A DNA stretch of 64,000 bases from Caldicellulosiruptor saccharolyticus DSM 8903 (GCF_000016545.1 NC_009437.1:971501-1035500), one strand, 5' to 3'. Positions 1 to 9,402 are shown, numbered from the stretch's first letter. Numbers and translations: made by a program. The notes: generated by a model from the letters alone, not told the origin.

Positions 1-1
1 A

Positions 2-1150
2 CTTCTTGTCTCAACAGCTATAAATTCAAACAGCAAGATACTCATAAATAGAAGTATTATAGAAAGAGCTAAAAAAGTTGCTCCATTTTTTGACTATGAC
101 ACCGATCCTTACATTTTGATTGACGGCAAAGGTCACTTAGTATGGGTTTTGGATGGTTATACAAAGACAAATTATTATCCATATTCAGAGCCGACAGAAG
201 AAGGTTTTAATTATATTAGAAATTCGGTAAAGGTATTAATTGATGCATACAATGGAACGCTGAAATTTTACATTGTAGACAAAAACGACCCAATTGTAAA
301 TGTCTATAAGAGTATTTATCCCGACCTTTTTGAAAATGGAGATATTCCAAGAGACATTGCTGAGCATATAAGATATCCGGAGTATATTTTCAAGGTTCAG
401 GCAAGTGTGTTGAAAAGGTATCACATGACAAACCCGAATGTATTTTACAACAAGGAAGATTTGTGGGACTTTGGAAAACACAAGACGCCAGACGGTTCAA
501 TTGACTATATCCCGCCATATTACAGTGTGATGAAGCTGCCAGACAGCCAAAAAGAAGAGATGATTTTGATGGTGCCTTTCACACCGCTAAAATACAACAC
601 AATGATTGCATGGCTTGCAGCAAAAAGTAGCCAAGAAAATTATGGAAAGCTTGTGCTATACAAATTCCCGAAAGGTTCAACTGTCTACAGTCCACTGCAG
701 GTTGAGAACATGATTGACCAAGACCCGCAGATATCAAAGGATTTGTCACTGTGGAATCAAGGCGGTTCAAAGGTTATAAGAGGGAACCTTTTAGCATTGC
801 CAATAAACCAAAAGATTTTGTACATTGAGCCAATTTACATTGCTTCCGACAATGCTTCAGCCCTGCCAGAGGTAAAAAGAGTAATTGCTGCTTGCAATGG
901 GAAGGTCGTTATGGGAAGCAGCTTAAATGATGCGTTATCGCAGCTCGTTGGGCAGCAGGTAACACCTGTAAAGGATCAGATGCAAACACCGTCTCAGAAA
1001 GAAAATATAACTCAGGTTCTACCATCGTCAGATCTATTAAAGATAAAGTCTTTGTTTGAAGATGCTAAAAAAGCTTTACAACAAGGCAATTGGGAAGAGT
1101 TTGGAAAGAAGTTCAAAGAGCTTGATGATATGATGAAGAATGTCAAATAG
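2..1150 (+). CDS. UPF0182 family membrane protein, C-terminal part (5' end outside window)
   Basis: The reading frame is open from base 2, so the gene begins upstream of the window and only its last 382 codons are seen. The visible part has the UPF0182 (DUF1194-type large membrane protein) features: the region around 'KVAPFFDYDTDPYILID', then 'MVPFTPLKYNTMIAWLAA' and the tail 'ALPEVKRVIAACNGKVVMG'. In this family the missing N-terminal half carries about seven membrane segments and the visible part is a large extracytoplasmic domain; no membrane segment is seen here, which fits. The last 40 residues form a charged helix, common in this family. Function is unknown. A rho-independent terminator follows at 1261-1304, so the gene ends its transcription unit. 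Confidence 0.85.
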   Translation, partial: LLVSTAINSNSKILINRSIIERAKKVAPFFDYDTDPYILIDGKGHLVWVLDGYTKTNYYPYSEPTEEGFNYIRNSVKVLIDAYNGTLKFYIVDKNDPIVNVYKSIYPDLFENGDIPRDIAEHIRYPEYIFKVQASVLKRYHMTNPNVFYNKEDLWDFGKHKTPDGSIDYIPPYYSVMKLPDSQKEEMILMVPFTPLKYNTMIAWLAAKSSQENYGKLVLYKFPKGSTVYSPLQVENMIDQDPQISKDLSLWNQGGSKVIRGNLLALPINQKILYIEPIYIASDNASALPEVKRVIAACNGKVVMGSSLNDALSQLVGQQVTPVKDQMQTPSQKENITQVLPSSDLLKIKSLFEDAKKALQQGNWEEFGKKFKELDDMMKNVK

Positions 1151-1260
1151 GCAGTATAACTTTAAAATTTAATGAAGGTGTCTAAAAAATACAATTTTAT
1201 ATGTTCTGAAAGCACGTATAACAGGAACCAAACAATAGAAACTCCTAAATATTGAAATTA

Positions 1261-1304
1261 AAGGGGCTGTTACATCAACTTTTGAAACAGCCCCTTTTAT
1301 TTTG
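1261..1304 (+). terminator. rho-independent terminator after the UPF0182 gene
   Basis: An 11-bp stem AAGGGGCTGTT / AACAGCCCCTT (1261-1271 with 1286-1296) is followed by a T-rich run. It closes the upstream transcription unit. Confidence 0.85.
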
Positions 1305-1720
1305 TGTCTATTTTATAGCTGTGTGTGGTGTTCCATTTTGCGTCCCCTTAGGTTAATTAATGAAGTTTAAGGGATTATTCAATTAGACTTTGAACGTTTA
1401 ACAAAAAGTATAATTTAGAGAGTTAGTAAATTCAATAGTGGATGTAGTTTTAACATATGAGTTGATTAGTTTTTTGTTTTCTTTGTATATATTTAATAAT
1501 TTCATGATCAATTTGTTAGTTTTGTAGAAACCACATTCGTTTAAAATATCAATAAATTATAATGACAAAACAGTGTGATTAGATTATAATAATTAATAAA
1601 AGACATCAAAAATAAATACAAATAAACATAAATCAAAAATTTTAAGTTATAGATACAAGCATCGTATAAGATCAGCCAAAACTGTAAAAATGTACCTTGT
1701 TTCAGAAAGGAGTATATATT
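1305..1720 (+). other. long AT-rich intergenic leader before the aldolase genes
   Basis: About 400 bases without a gene. No coding signal is visible on either strand. Two TATAAT hexamers occur, at 1558-1563 and 1585-1590; only the second has an acceptable -35. The rest is low-complexity AT-rich DNA with no recognised riboswitch. Confidence 0.5.
1562..1590 (+). promoter_or_regulatory. probable sigma-A promoter of the class II aldolase genes
   Basis: ATGACA (1562-1567), a 17-bp spacer and a perfect TATAAT (1585-1590). The predicted start near 1597 leaves a leader of about 120 nt before the ATG at 1721. Confidence 0.5.
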
Positions 1721-3007
1721 ATGAAATTTGAATTACTTCATCCAGCAGAACAAATAGTCATGATAATGGAAAGGATATATGGATATGGTATGACGACAAC
1801 CTCAGGTGGAAATATTTCCATAATGGACGAAAATGGCGATATATGGATTACACCATCTGGGATTGACAAAGGAAGTTTAAAGCCGGATGACATAGTGCTT
1901 GTAAGAAGCAATGGTGAGATTGTAGGAAAACACAAACCATCTGTTGAGCTTCCTTTTCATGAAGTGATTTACAGGTCAAGGCCAGATATTAAAGCTATAA
2001 TTCATGCTCATCCGCCAGCCATTATGGCGTTTAGTTTAGCAAGGAAGATTCCAAACACAAAACTTATTCTAAATGTACATTTGGTATGTGGCGAAGTTGA
2101 GCTTGTTGACTATGCACTACCAGGCAGCACAGCCCTTGGACAAAAGATTGCTGATGCCTTCAAAAGAGGTATTAACACTGCTGTTTTAGCAAATCATGGA
2201 ATTGTTGTAGGTGCTGAAAACCTATTCAAGGCTTTTATGGCATTTGAGACTTTAGATTTTTGTGCTCAGCTTGAGATAAGAGCAAGGGCAATAGGTAATC
2301 CTAAAGCATTAAGGCCCAAAGACCTTGAGATTTCAAAAGCAAAACAGGATATTAAGATGGATGAGTTTATTCCAAAGATCTTTTCAAGCTTCGAAAGACA
2401 GGCAAGAAAGAGAATATGCGAGCTTATTCACAGAGCATATGACCAAAGACTGTTTACAAGTACACAAGGTACTTTTTCACAAAGGCTAAATGAAAACTCT
2501 TTTATAATAACTCCATATATGGTGGACAGAAAATACATTGAGGTAGAAGATATTGTCAGAATAGAAAATGGGTATAAGGAGGCTGGGAAAAGACCGAGTA
2601 GGTCAGTTCTTCTTCACAAGTATATCTATGAAAAACATCCAGATGTCAATGCAATTATAATTGCACACCCGCCAAACATAATGGCATTTGCTGTGACTGA
2701 TAATGAATTTGATTCAAAAACAATCCCCGAAACATACATTCAGCTGAGGAATGTCAAGAAAATTCCGTTCGGTTCTACATTTATGCAGCCTAAGATGACT
2801 GCAGATGTTTTTTCAAAACAGACCCCAGCTGTTATTGTAGAGAATGATTGTGTAATTGTTGTCGGTAAAGACCTTCTTGATGCATTCGACAAGCTTGAGG
2901 TTTTGGAATTTACTGCAAAAGCAATGATTGATGCAAAAAATTTAGGTGAGGTGATGCTAATAAGCCAAGAGGAAATTGAGGAGATTGAAAAAGCGTTCAA
3001 GCTCTAA
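1721..3007 (+). CDS. tandem-domain class II aldolase/adducin family protein
   Basis: This 428-residue protein holds two class II aldolase/adducin domains in tandem (about 1-205 and 215-428). Family members are zinc enzymes that cleave or epimerise sugar phosphates such as fuculose-1-phosphate or ribulose-5-phosphate. Domain 1 keeps the zinc histidines His95 and His97 (HAHP) and His159 (NHG). Domain 2 has IAHP at 314-317 and NDC at 375-377 in the matching places, so two of three zinc ligands are lost and it is probably not catalytic. The ATG at 1721 is chosen because GAAAGGAG at 1705-1712 precedes it; an in-frame TTG at 1697 lacks a site. A second class II aldolase gene follows 26 nt downstream. 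The sugar substrate cannot be told from the sequence. Confidence 0.85.
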   Translation: MKFELLHPAEQIVMIMERIYGYGMTTTSGGNISIMDENGDIWITPSGIDKGSLKPDDIVLVRSNGEIVGKHKPSVELPFHEVIYRSRPDIKAIIHAHPPAIMAFSLARKIPNTKLILNVHLVCGEVELVDYALPGSTALGQKIADAFKRGINTAVLANHGIVVGAENLFKAFMAFETLDFCAQLEIRARAIGNPKALRPKDLEISKAKQDIKMDEFIPKIFSSFERQARKRICELIHRAYDQRLFTSTQGTFSQRLNENSFIITPYMVDRKYIEVEDIVRIENGYKEAGKRPSRSVLLHKYIYEKHPDVNAIIIAHPPNIMAFAVTDNEFDSKTIPETYIQLRNVKKIPFGSTFMQPKMTADVFSKQTPAVIVENDCVIVVGKDLLDAFDKLEVLEFTAKAMIDAKNLGEVMLISQEEIEEIEKAFKL

Positions 3008-3033
3008 AAACAAATATTGAAAGGAAGGATGAG

Positions 3034-4089
3034 ATGAAAAGCAAGAGTTTGCTGGAACTTGTCAGGATGTGCCAAAGGATAGGGAAAAGAATTTATTATG
3101 TTCAAGGTGGCGGTGGAAATATATCGGTAAAATTGGATTCAACTCTTATGGCAATAAAGGCGTCTGGATTTAGGTTAAGTCAGATTACCAAACAAGAAGG
3201 GTATGTTATAGTAGATTACAGCAAAATAAAAAATTACTTTGATAACGTTGATCCATCTACTGCAGGTTATGATTTTGAAAAAGAAAGCGTAGATGTTGCG
3301 ATAAAAAATATTGTTTGGCCAACAGAAAAAAATGTATTGAGACCTTCAGTTGAGGTGGGATTTCATTCTGTACTTGACAAGTATGTTATACATTCTCACT
3401 CTGTATATGCAAACATATTGGCATGTTCATACGAAGGCAAAGAAATGCTCCAAAAAATTTTAAATGAAGAAGGTTTCAATATTATTTGGATACCCTACAT
3501 TAACCCCGGCTTTTGGCTGACATTAGAGATTAAAAAAAGAATTTCAACTTTGGATGAGAAGGATAAGGAAAAGTCTAAGATATTAATCATGGAAAATCAT
3601 GGCCTAATAATATCTTCAAATGTTTATAAAGAAGCTCTTGAGATACATGAAAAGGTGAATAATCTAATTAAAAAAAGATTGGGGATAAGAGGAAAATATC
3701 CTGCTGTAAAATTAGAGAAGGTTGGCGAAGAGAAATACAAAAGCAGAACAAAGTTTATATATGATTTTATAGCAAGCAAAAATGTAACTCATGCGTTTTT
3801 CGAAAAATACCCGTTGTATCCTGATCAATTAGTCTATGTTAACTCTAATCTTTATGCAGATGAGCCAAAGATAGAAATCAATGCTAAGTCTAAAGAAATA
3901 ATTTATAACACAACATACTCAGAAGCCTTGGCAATTGAAGAAACACTTTTGGCATATTTTTACATCTTAGACCAAATTAATAAATTGGGGTTTACATTAA
4001 AGACTATGACGCAAGAAAGTACAAATTATATCAAAAGTTGGGAAAGTGAAGAGTACAGAAAAAAATTGATAAAAGAAATGGCAAAATAA
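3034..4089 (+). CDS. class II aldolase family protein (rhamnulose-1-phosphate aldolase-like)
   Basis: A 351-residue protein with one class II aldolase core. It shows the GGGGNIS substrate loop near residue 27, the zinc motif HSHSVYAN and a third ligand in MENHGLII. The 'PSVEVGFHSVL' stretch resembles the aldolase half of bifunctional rhamnulose-phosphate aldolase/short-chain dehydrogenases; here the dehydrogenase half would be a separate gene (5482-6261, minus strand). The site AAGGAAGG lies 6-8 nt before the ATG. It follows the tandem-domain aldolase closely, so the two probably share a transcript and may form a mixed complex. With L-rhamnose isomerase at 15620 nearby, cleavage of rhamnulose-1-phosphate to DHAP and lactaldehyde is the leading guess, but it is inference. 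Confidence 0.8.
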   Translation: MKSKSLLELVRMCQRIGKRIYYVQGGGGNISVKLDSTLMAIKASGFRLSQITKQEGYVIVDYSKIKNYFDNVDPSTAGYDFEKESVDVAIKNIVWPTEKNVLRPSVEVGFHSVLDKYVIHSHSVYANILACSYEGKEMLQKILNEEGFNIIWIPYINPGFWLTLEIKKRISTLDEKDKEKSKILIMENHGLIISSNVYKEALEIHEKVNNLIKKRLGIRGKYPAVKLEKVGEEKYKSRTKFIYDFIASKNVTHAFFEKYPLYPDQLVYVNSNLYADEPKIEINAKSKEIIYNTTYSEALAIEETLLAYFYILDQINKLGFTLKTMTQESTNYIKSWESEEYRKKLIKEMAK

Positions 4090-4094
4090 AAACA

Positions 4095-4136
4095 AAAAAG
4101 CTACAGTCCGACATAGCATGGGCTGTAGCTTTTTTC
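4095..4136. terminator. bidirectional rho-independent terminator between convergent genes
   Basis: The stem AAAAAAGCTACAG / CTGTAGCTTTTTT (4095-4107 with 4123-4135) has A and T runs on opposite sides, so it can serve both the aldolase unit on the plus strand and the PHP-domain gene on the minus strand. Confidence 0.85.
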
Positions 4137-4152
4137 CTTTTTGTAAACTCTT

Positions 4153-5463
4153 TTAAAAAGCATTTTTCCACTCCCTAAGTCCAACTTGTTTAAAATAGGA
4201 AATCCTCTCTTTTAAATCTGGGAATTTTTCTTGCATTTTCTTTGAGAAAAAACCCAAGGTTTTATCGTGGGTTGCCATTATTTCATGTCCGATTAGTGCC
4301 CAAGTTGTGTCAATTAAATTTTCAAATTCTTGGTTTTTTAAAGCTTCACATACAAAGCTTTGACGAGGAGAATTGATATCTTCACCACTTATTTGTAAAA
4401 AGTTATATTTTTCGCACAACTTTCGTACCCTTTGAAGCTGCTGAATAGTATTTCGTGAGGGCATATAGGTAACAGCCTTTATTCCTAAATTGTTTAAGAC
4501 TTCAAACAACAAATCAAGGTATTCATCTTCAAATTTTTCGCTTGGTTTGTCTCCCGTCACAGACTCTGTCACATCACCTAAATAAGCGTATGCAATTATT
4601 GCTCCAATTCTTTCGGAAAATTCAACAAGTTCTTTTATGTCTGGACACTCATCAGTTGCTTTTATATAAAATCTTTGAATAAAATCACTTTTTAAAGCAC
4701 CTAAAAGGTCGTATTCATAATAAGGATTTTCGCTGTCAAGAAGGTTTTGCTCTACTTTTGGCCAAAGTTTAATTTTAAGTTCATTTTTTAAAAATTCGAC
4801 CAATTTCTTGCCCTTTCCAAACCTTTCTGTGAGTTTTTTTGAAAGTGCAAACAGGATGTGACGTTCTGTGATACTACCACCTTCATGGTACATTGAGATG
4901 CTTACGATGTCTTTCTCAAAATCAAGATGAATATCAAAAATAGATAAAAGCTCATTTATATTCTCAACCATAAGCTTATTTCTCTCAACTCTCTTTTTTA
5001 AATATGGTGTAAAATAATTTGTAACAGTGTTAATTTCTGTATGAGGTATGCCATGGATTGCAATATAGGCAATGGAATCTTGGTCAGGATTGTTAATTTT
5101 CTTACCATTTAGAGGTGTTTTTGAAAAATCTGCTCTGCACTCAACACCTATGGTAGTTGCAATTTGGGCTATTTTGCCTGCTTCAATGAATTCAATAGCT
5201 CCAGCAACTGTGTCATGATCCATGATACCTGCTGTGGGAAGGCTTGAAGCTTTTGCCATCCAAATTGCCTTTGATGGCGAGTATGGCGAGAACGAGTAGA
5301 ACGTATGTATATGGTTATTTATCACACTGCTTTTTGGTGGGAGATTAATTTCTCCAATCTCCACTTTTTTCATAAGCTCAGAAAGTGAACAAAGGCGTAC
5401 TTTTTTGTCTCTGCTATTTAAATTTTCAATGAGATGTTCAATTTCACGGCTCATAATTATCAT
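4153..5463 (-). CDS. PHP-domain protein (putative metal-dependent phosphoesterase)
   Basis: A 436-residue protein whose first 130 residues look like a PHP domain: HIHTFYSFSPYSP supplies the first histidine pair, MDHDTVAGAIEF the Asp-His-Asp, then GVECR and a later HGIPH. These residues normally bind a trinuclear metal site used for phosphoester hydrolysis. The protein is longer than stand-alone PHP phosphatases and the rest is not recognised. The first ATG (5463) lies 4 nt after AAGGAG and a second ATG three codons on has longer spacing, so the start is uncertain by 9 nt. It is encoded 18 nt downstream of the SDR gene and probably co-transcribed, which suggests removal of phosphate from a sugar intermediate; that role is inferred. 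Confidence 0.75.
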   Translation of the reverse strand: MIIMSREIEHLIENLNSRDKKVRLCSLSELMKKVEIGEINLPPKSSVINNHIHTFYSFSPYSPSKAIWMAKASSLPTAGIMDHDTVAGAIEFIEAGKIAQIATTIGVECRADFSKTPLNGKKINNPDQDSIAYIAIHGIPHTEINTVTNYFTPYLKKRVERNKLMVENINELLSIFDIHLDFEKDIVSISMYHEGGSITERHILFALSKKLTERFGKGKKLVEFLKNELKIKLWPKVEQNLLDSENPYYEYDLLGALKSDFIQRFYIKATDECPDIKELVEFSERIGAIIAYAYLGDVTESVTGDKPSEKFEDEYLDLLFEVLNNLGIKAVTYMPSRNTIQQLQRVRKLCEKYNFLQISGEDINSPRQSFVCEALKNQEFENLIDTTWALIGHEIMATHDKTLGFFSKKMQEKFPDLKERISYFKQVGLREWKNAF

Positions 5464-5481
5464 CTTACTCCTTCTTTAATT

Positions 5482-6261
5482 TTATCTCATCTCTTGACCA
5501 CCTGTAACATTGATTGCCTGACCTGTCATGTAACTTGCCTCATCTGTTGCTAAGAATACAAGTACATTTGCAACATCATCATATGTGCAAGCGCGTCTTA
5601 AGGGAACTTGGCTGAGGTACTTTTCTCGAATTTGCTCAGGAGTAAGGCCTTGATTCCTTGCATACTGTTCATACAGGCTGTTGACCCAAAGTGGCGAGTC
5701 AAGAAGGTTACCAGGACAGATTGCATTTACTCTTATTCCATATTCAGCAAGCTCAAGCGCAAGACTTTGAGTAAGCCCGATTCCACCAAATTTAGAGGCA
5801 GAATAAGCCGAATTTTTATATGATCCTTTCTTTCCTGACTTACTGTTTATTTGGATTATATTACCTTTTCTGCGAGGAATCATAACCCTTGCAGCTGCCC
5901 TTGCACAAAGGAAATATCCAATAAGATTTACATCAATAACCTTTTTCCACTCTGCTAAAGAAAACTCTGTAATTGGCTTTGCAATTAATATTCCTGCATT
6001 TGCAACCATCAAGTCAAGCTGTCCAAATGTTTCTATTGTCTTGTCAACCATTGCTTCAACCTCTTGCTCGTTTGTGACATCACACTTTACAGCAATGGCC
6101 TCAGTAAGCTCACTTGCCACTCTTTGAGCACCTTCAAAATTTATATCTGCAACAACAACTTTACATCCTTCCTTATCAAGCCTGCGTGCTAAAGCTTCCC
6201 CTAAGCCTTGGGCAGCACCTGTCACAATTGCAACTTGTCCTTCTAATCGTTTGCAGTTCAT
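5482..6261 (-). CDS. SDR oxidoreductase, sorbitol-6-phosphate 2-dehydrogenase-like
   Basis: A 259-residue classical short-chain dehydrogenase. It has the nucleotide motif TGAAQGLG (14-21), NAG at 88-90, a catalytic Ser in the INSKSG loop (about 140), and Tyr153 and Lys157 in YSASK. The wording is close to sorbitol-6-phosphate 2-dehydrogenases and to the dehydrogenase half of rhamnose-pathway aldolase/SDR fusions. The ATG at 6261 is chosen because AAGGAGGT precedes it by 7 nt; a start at 6282 would have no site. It reads divergently from the L-sorbose-1-phosphate-reductase-like gene and leads into the PHP gene. Together the two dehydrogenases would interconvert sorbose-1-phosphate, sorbitol-6-phosphate and fructose-6-phosphate, or analogous deoxy sugars. 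Confidence 0.8.
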   Translation of the reverse strand: MNCKRLEGQVAIVTGAAQGLGEALARRLDKEGCKVVVADINFEGAQRVASELTEAIAVKCDVTNEQEVEAMVDKTIETFGQLDLMVANAGILIAKPITEFSLAEWKKVIDVNLIGYFLCARAAARVMIPRRKGNIIQINSKSGKKGSYKNSAYSASKFGGIGLTQSLALELAEYGIRVNAICPGNLLDSPLWVNSLYEQYARNQGLTPEQIREKYLSQVPLRRACTYDDVANVLVFLATDEASYMTGQAINVTGGQEMR

Positions 6262-6320
6262 ATTCTTTACCTCCTTAAACATTCTTTTTATATGTTGATT
6301 TTTGCACTTATCTAATACTA

Positions 6321-6350
6321 ATTATACAACAAATATTTTGTTTATGTCTA
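6321..6350 (-). promoter_or_regulatory. promoter of the SDR-PHP unit
   Basis: Read on the minus strand: TAGACA (6350-6345), an 18-bp spacer and a perfect TATAAT (6326-6321), about 60 nt before the SDR start. Confidence 0.55.
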
Positions 6351-6466
6351 TATTAATTTGTTTTATTTTTGAATTTATTGATTTTTTCGATCAAATGTAT
6401 TATCATTATTTTATAAGCCATTAAAGTATGGGTAAAATTTTTTATTTTAGAAGGAGGACCTAAACA

Positions 6467-7732
6467 ATGAAAACAAAAGCGGTTAGATTATATGGTAAAA
6501 ATGATTTGAGACTTGAAGAATTTGAACTTCCACCGATAAAAGACAATGAAATTCTTGCAAGAGTAGTATCTGATAGTCTTTGTATGTCCTCATATAAGGC
6601 AGCAATTCAAGGAAACGAACACAAAAGGGTTCCAAAAGATATAAATAAAAATCCAGTTATCATTGGGCATGAATTCTGTGGCGAGATCATTGAAGTAGGT
6701 AAAAAGTGGCAAGATAAATTCAGACCTGGTGATAAGTTTACGGTGCAACCTGCTTTGAATCTAAAAGACAATCCTTATGCTGCACCAGGTTATTCTTTTC
6801 AATATATAGGTGGAGATGCAACGTACATAATAATTCCAAATGAGGTCATGGAACAAAACTGTCTTTTGATATACAAAGGAGATGCGTTTTTTTACGGGTC
6901 ACTAGCAGAGCCTATGTCTTGTATAATAGGTGCGTTTCACGCAAGCTATCATACAGAGCCAGGAAAGTATATACATAAGATGGGAACATTAGAAGGCGGT
7001 AATATGGCAATTTTAGCAGGTGCTGGACCAATGGGACTTGGTGCAATTGACTATGCAATACATGGACCAAGACCACCAAAGGTTTTAGTTGTGACAGATA
7101 TAAATGAGCAAAGACTTTCGCGAGCAATGTCTATCTATACCCCTGAAGAAGCAAAAAAATATGGAGTTGATCTTTATTATATAAACACTGCAAACACCCA
7201 AGATGTTGAAAAGCTTTTGCTTTCTTTCACAGACGGAAAAGGATTTGATGATGTATTTGTGTTTGCGCCAGTTAAAGAACTTGTTGAGCTTGCTGACAGA
7301 ATATTAGCAAGAGATGGATGCTTGAACTTTTTTGCAGGCCCCTCGGACCCTAACTTCTCAGCACTTTTGAATTTTTACAATGTCCACTATAACTCAACAC
7401 ATGTTGTTGGCACAAGCGGGGGGAATACAGATGATATGATTGAAGCACTTGATCTTATGGGAAAAGGTATTATTAACCCCGCTGCCATGATTACCCATAT
7501 TGGAGGTTTAAATGCAGTTGTGGAAACCACGCTGAACCTTCCTAAGATCCCTGGTGGTAAGAAGTTGATTTACACAAATATAGAGCTTGATCTTGTGGCA
7601 ATTGAGGATTTCAAAGAGAAAGGCAAGGAAGATCCTCTTTTTGCAGAGCTTGCAAAAATAGTAGAGAGAAACAATGGGCTTTGGTGCAAAGAAGCCGAGG
7701 ATTTTCTCTTGGCAAATGCAAAAAAGATATAG
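6467..7732 (+). CDS. sorE: zinc-dependent dehydrogenase, L-sorbose-1-phosphate reductase-like
   Basis: A 421-residue medium-chain zinc dehydrogenase. The N-terminus (KTKAVRLYGKNDLRLEEFEL, then DSLCMSSYKAAIQG) is characteristic of L-sorbose-1-phosphate reductases, which make sorbitol-6-phosphate with NAD(P)H. Catalytic zinc ligands appear as Cys39 and His69-Glu70 (GHE); the nucleotide fold starts at 'GAGPMGLGAIDYA'. The family name is well supported, the actual substrate less so. AGAAGGAGG lies 8 nt before the ATG. It is divergent from the SDR gene, and lipB follows after 32 nt, so it probably heads a sorE-lipB-lipA unit. Linking lipoate synthesis to a polyol dehydrogenase is unusual and points to the oxoacid dehydrogenase genes downstream. 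Confidence 0.8.
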   Translation: MKTKAVRLYGKNDLRLEEFELPPIKDNEILARVVSDSLCMSSYKAAIQGNEHKRVPKDINKNPVIIGHEFCGEIIEVGKKWQDKFRPGDKFTVQPALNLKDNPYAAPGYSFQYIGGDATYIIIPNEVMEQNCLLIYKGDAFFYGSLAEPMSCIIGAFHASYHTEPGKYIHKMGTLEGGNMAILAGAGPMGLGAIDYAIHGPRPPKVLVVTDINEQRLSRAMSIYTPEEAKKYGVDLYYINTANTQDVEKLLLSFTDGKGFDDVFVFAPVKELVELADRILARDGCLNFFAGPSDPNFSALLNFYNVHYNSTHVVGTSGGNTDDMIEALDLMGKGIINPAAMITHIGGLNAVVETTLNLPKIPGGKKLIYTNIELDLVAIEDFKEKGKEDPLFAELAKIVERNNGLWCKEAEDFLLANAKKI

Positions 7733-7764
7733 ATTTTTTTGAGAAATTTGAGAGAAAGGTTGAG

Positions 7765-8472
7765 ATGAAGTTGAATGTTTGCTATTTAGAAATGGTAGAA
7801 TACGAAGATGCTCTGCACTTGCAAGAGCGTCTTCATAAGCTAAGAGTAGCAAATGAATTGGAAGATACACTTCTTTTATTACAACATCCACCTGTAATTA
7901 CAATAGGAAGGCGTGGAAAGTGGGAAAATATACTAATTTCTAAAGAGAAACTTTTGCAAATGGGAGTAAAGGTTTTTGAGGTAACACGAGGCGGGGATGT
8001 GACTTATCATGGTCCTGGTCAAATTGTAGGGTATCCTATCTTTGACCTGGGTACCGTTGGCAAAGACATAAAAAGGTTTGTGTGGCTTTTAGAAGAGGTT
8101 TTTATAAACCTCTTAAAGGATGAATATGGAATTGAAGCATATAGAGATGAAAAGCAATACACAGGTGTTTGGGTTGGAGGAGAGAAAATTGTGGCAATAG
8201 GTATTGCAGTGAAAAAATGGATTACTATGCATGGTTTTGCTTTCAATGTAAATACCAATCTTGAGCATTTTTCGTGGATAATTCCTTGTGGTTTGAAAGA
8301 TAGAGGTGTTACCTCGCTGGAAAAACTACTTGGGCATAAGGTTGAATTTGATGATGTGGTGTACAAGGTAGCAAAGTATTTTGGAAAAGTATTTGGTGCA
8401 AAATTTAGGTTTATTTCTAAAGAAGACTTGGAAGAGATTATAAAAATTAAAGTAGAGGATAGTGAAAGATGA
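7765..8472 (+). CDS. lipB: octanoyl-[acyl-carrier-protein]:protein octanoyltransferase
   Basis: A 235-residue LipB. It transfers octanoate from ACP to the lipoyl domain of E2-type proteins, the first step of lipoate assembly. The sequence shows [17 protein letters not shown] (75-91), the catalytic lysine Lys141 in EKIVAIG and the acyl-thioester cysteine Cys175 in IPCG, matching the Cys/Lys pair of characterised LipB. The ATG at 7765 follows AGAAAGG at a suitable distance and gives the normal family length; longer frames run into the sorE end. Its stop overlaps the lipA start by 4 nt, so the pair is translationally coupled. The likely target is the E2 encoded just downstream. Confidence 0.95.
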   Translation: MKLNVCYLEMVEYEDALHLQERLHKLRVANELEDTLLLLQHPPVITIGRRGKWENILISKEKLLQMGVKVFEVTRGGDVTYHGPGQIVGYPIFDLGTVGKDIKRFVWLLEEVFINLLKDEYGIEAYRDEKQYTGVWVGGEKIVAIGIAVKKWITMHGFAFNVNTNLEHFSWIIPCGLKDRGVTSLEKLLGHKVEFDDVVYKVAKYFGKVFGAKFRFISKEDLEEIIKIKVEDSER

Positions 8473-9326
8473 TGCAAACAAAAAAGCCTGATTGGCTAAG
8501 GATTAGAATAAAAGCAAATCAAAGTGTAGAAGAGGTTATAAAACTCTTGAAAGACCTTTCACTTCATACAGTGTGCCAAGAAGCACAGTGTCCAAACATT
8601 TTTGAGTGTTTTTCGAAAAAAACGGCTACTTTTTTGATTTTAGGAGATGTTTGTACAAGAAATTGTACATTTTGTGATGTCAAAAAAGGAAAACCCCAAG
8701 AAGTAGATAAAAATGAACCTAAAAAAATCGCTGAGGCTGTGAAAGTACTTAATTTAAGCTATGTTGTTGTCACATCTGTTACAAGAGATGACTTAGAAGA
8801 CGGCGGAGCAGAGCATTTTGCAAATGTGATAGAGAAGATAAAGGAGTTAAATCCTCAAACCAAAGTTGAGGTTCTTATACCTGATTTTAATGGAGATGAA
8901 AAGGCAATTTATAAGGTTGTAAGTGCAAGACCTGATGTGCTTTCTCATAACGTGGAGACTGTGCCACGCTTGTATCCAACTGTTAGATCAAAAGCAGATT
9001 ATGAAAGATCACTTAGTGTTTTGAAAGTGGCAAAGAAGATGGATAATAGAATATACACAAAGTCGGGGCTTATGGTTGGACTTGGTGAGACAAAAGAAGA
9101 GGTGAAAGAGGTTTTAAAAAATTTGAGAAGTGTTGGGTGTGATTTTGTTACAATCGGTCAATATTTGTCACCATCCAAACAACATTATCCTGTTATTGAG
9201 TATATTCATCCTAATGTTTTTGAAGAGTATAAAGAATACGCTATATCAATTGGATTTAAACATGTTATGTCAGCTCCCCTTGTAAGAAGTTCATATTTAG
9301 CGGAAGAGACAACAAAAATAATATAG
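8469..9326 (+). CDS. lipA: lipoyl synthase (radical SAM)
   Basis: A 285-residue lipoyl synthase. It inserts two sulfur atoms into protein-bound octanoate. Three cysteines for the auxiliary iron-sulfur cluster are seen (36, 41, 47, the CxxxxCxxxxxC pattern), followed by the radical-SAM CxxxCxxC (62, 66, 69). The C-terminal RSSY serine that ligates the auxiliary cluster is present. Length is normal. The start overlaps the lipB stop (ATGA); the next codon is also ATG, so initiation could be 3 nt later. Its position directly before the oxoacid dehydrogenase genes suggests supply of lipoate to that complex. Confidence 0.95.
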   Translation: MMQTKKPDWLRIRIKANQSVEEVIKLLKDLSLHTVCQEAQCPNIFECFSKKTATFLILGDVCTRNCTFCDVKKGKPQEVDKNEPKKIAEAVKVLNLSYVVVTSVTRDDLEDGGAEHFANVIEKIKELNPQTKVEVLIPDFNGDEKAIYKVVSARPDVLSHNVETVPRLYPTVRSKADYERSLSVLKVAKKMDNRIYTKSGLMVGLGETKEEVKEVLKNLRSVGCDFVTIGQYLSPSKQHYPVIEYIHPNVFEEYKEYAISIGFKHVMSAPLVRSSYLAEETTKII

Positions 9327-9373
9327 AATTGCCTAAAGTTTTTGGGATATTTTAAAACATAACACAAATAATA

Positions 9374-9402
9374 TTGACATAAAACAAACAAAATGATATT
9401 AT
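9374..9402 (+). promoter_or_regulatory. promoter of the oxoacid dehydrogenase genes
   Basis: A perfect TTGACA (9374-9379), 17-bp spacer and TATTAT (9397-9402). The predicted transcription start is near 9409, just before the paired palindromes at 9413-9450. Confidence 0.75.

Noticed and set aside
1305..1720. Riboswitch in the leader of the aldolase genes
   Set aside because: No conserved core of a known riboswitch or T-box could be recognised; the leader is AT-rich and weakly structured.
8019..8477. Minus-strand open frame of 152 codons over lipB, and similar long minus frames over E2 and plsY
   Set aside because: They lie fully inside strongly supported genes, have poor composition (many Ser, Phe, Ile) and no ribosome site.
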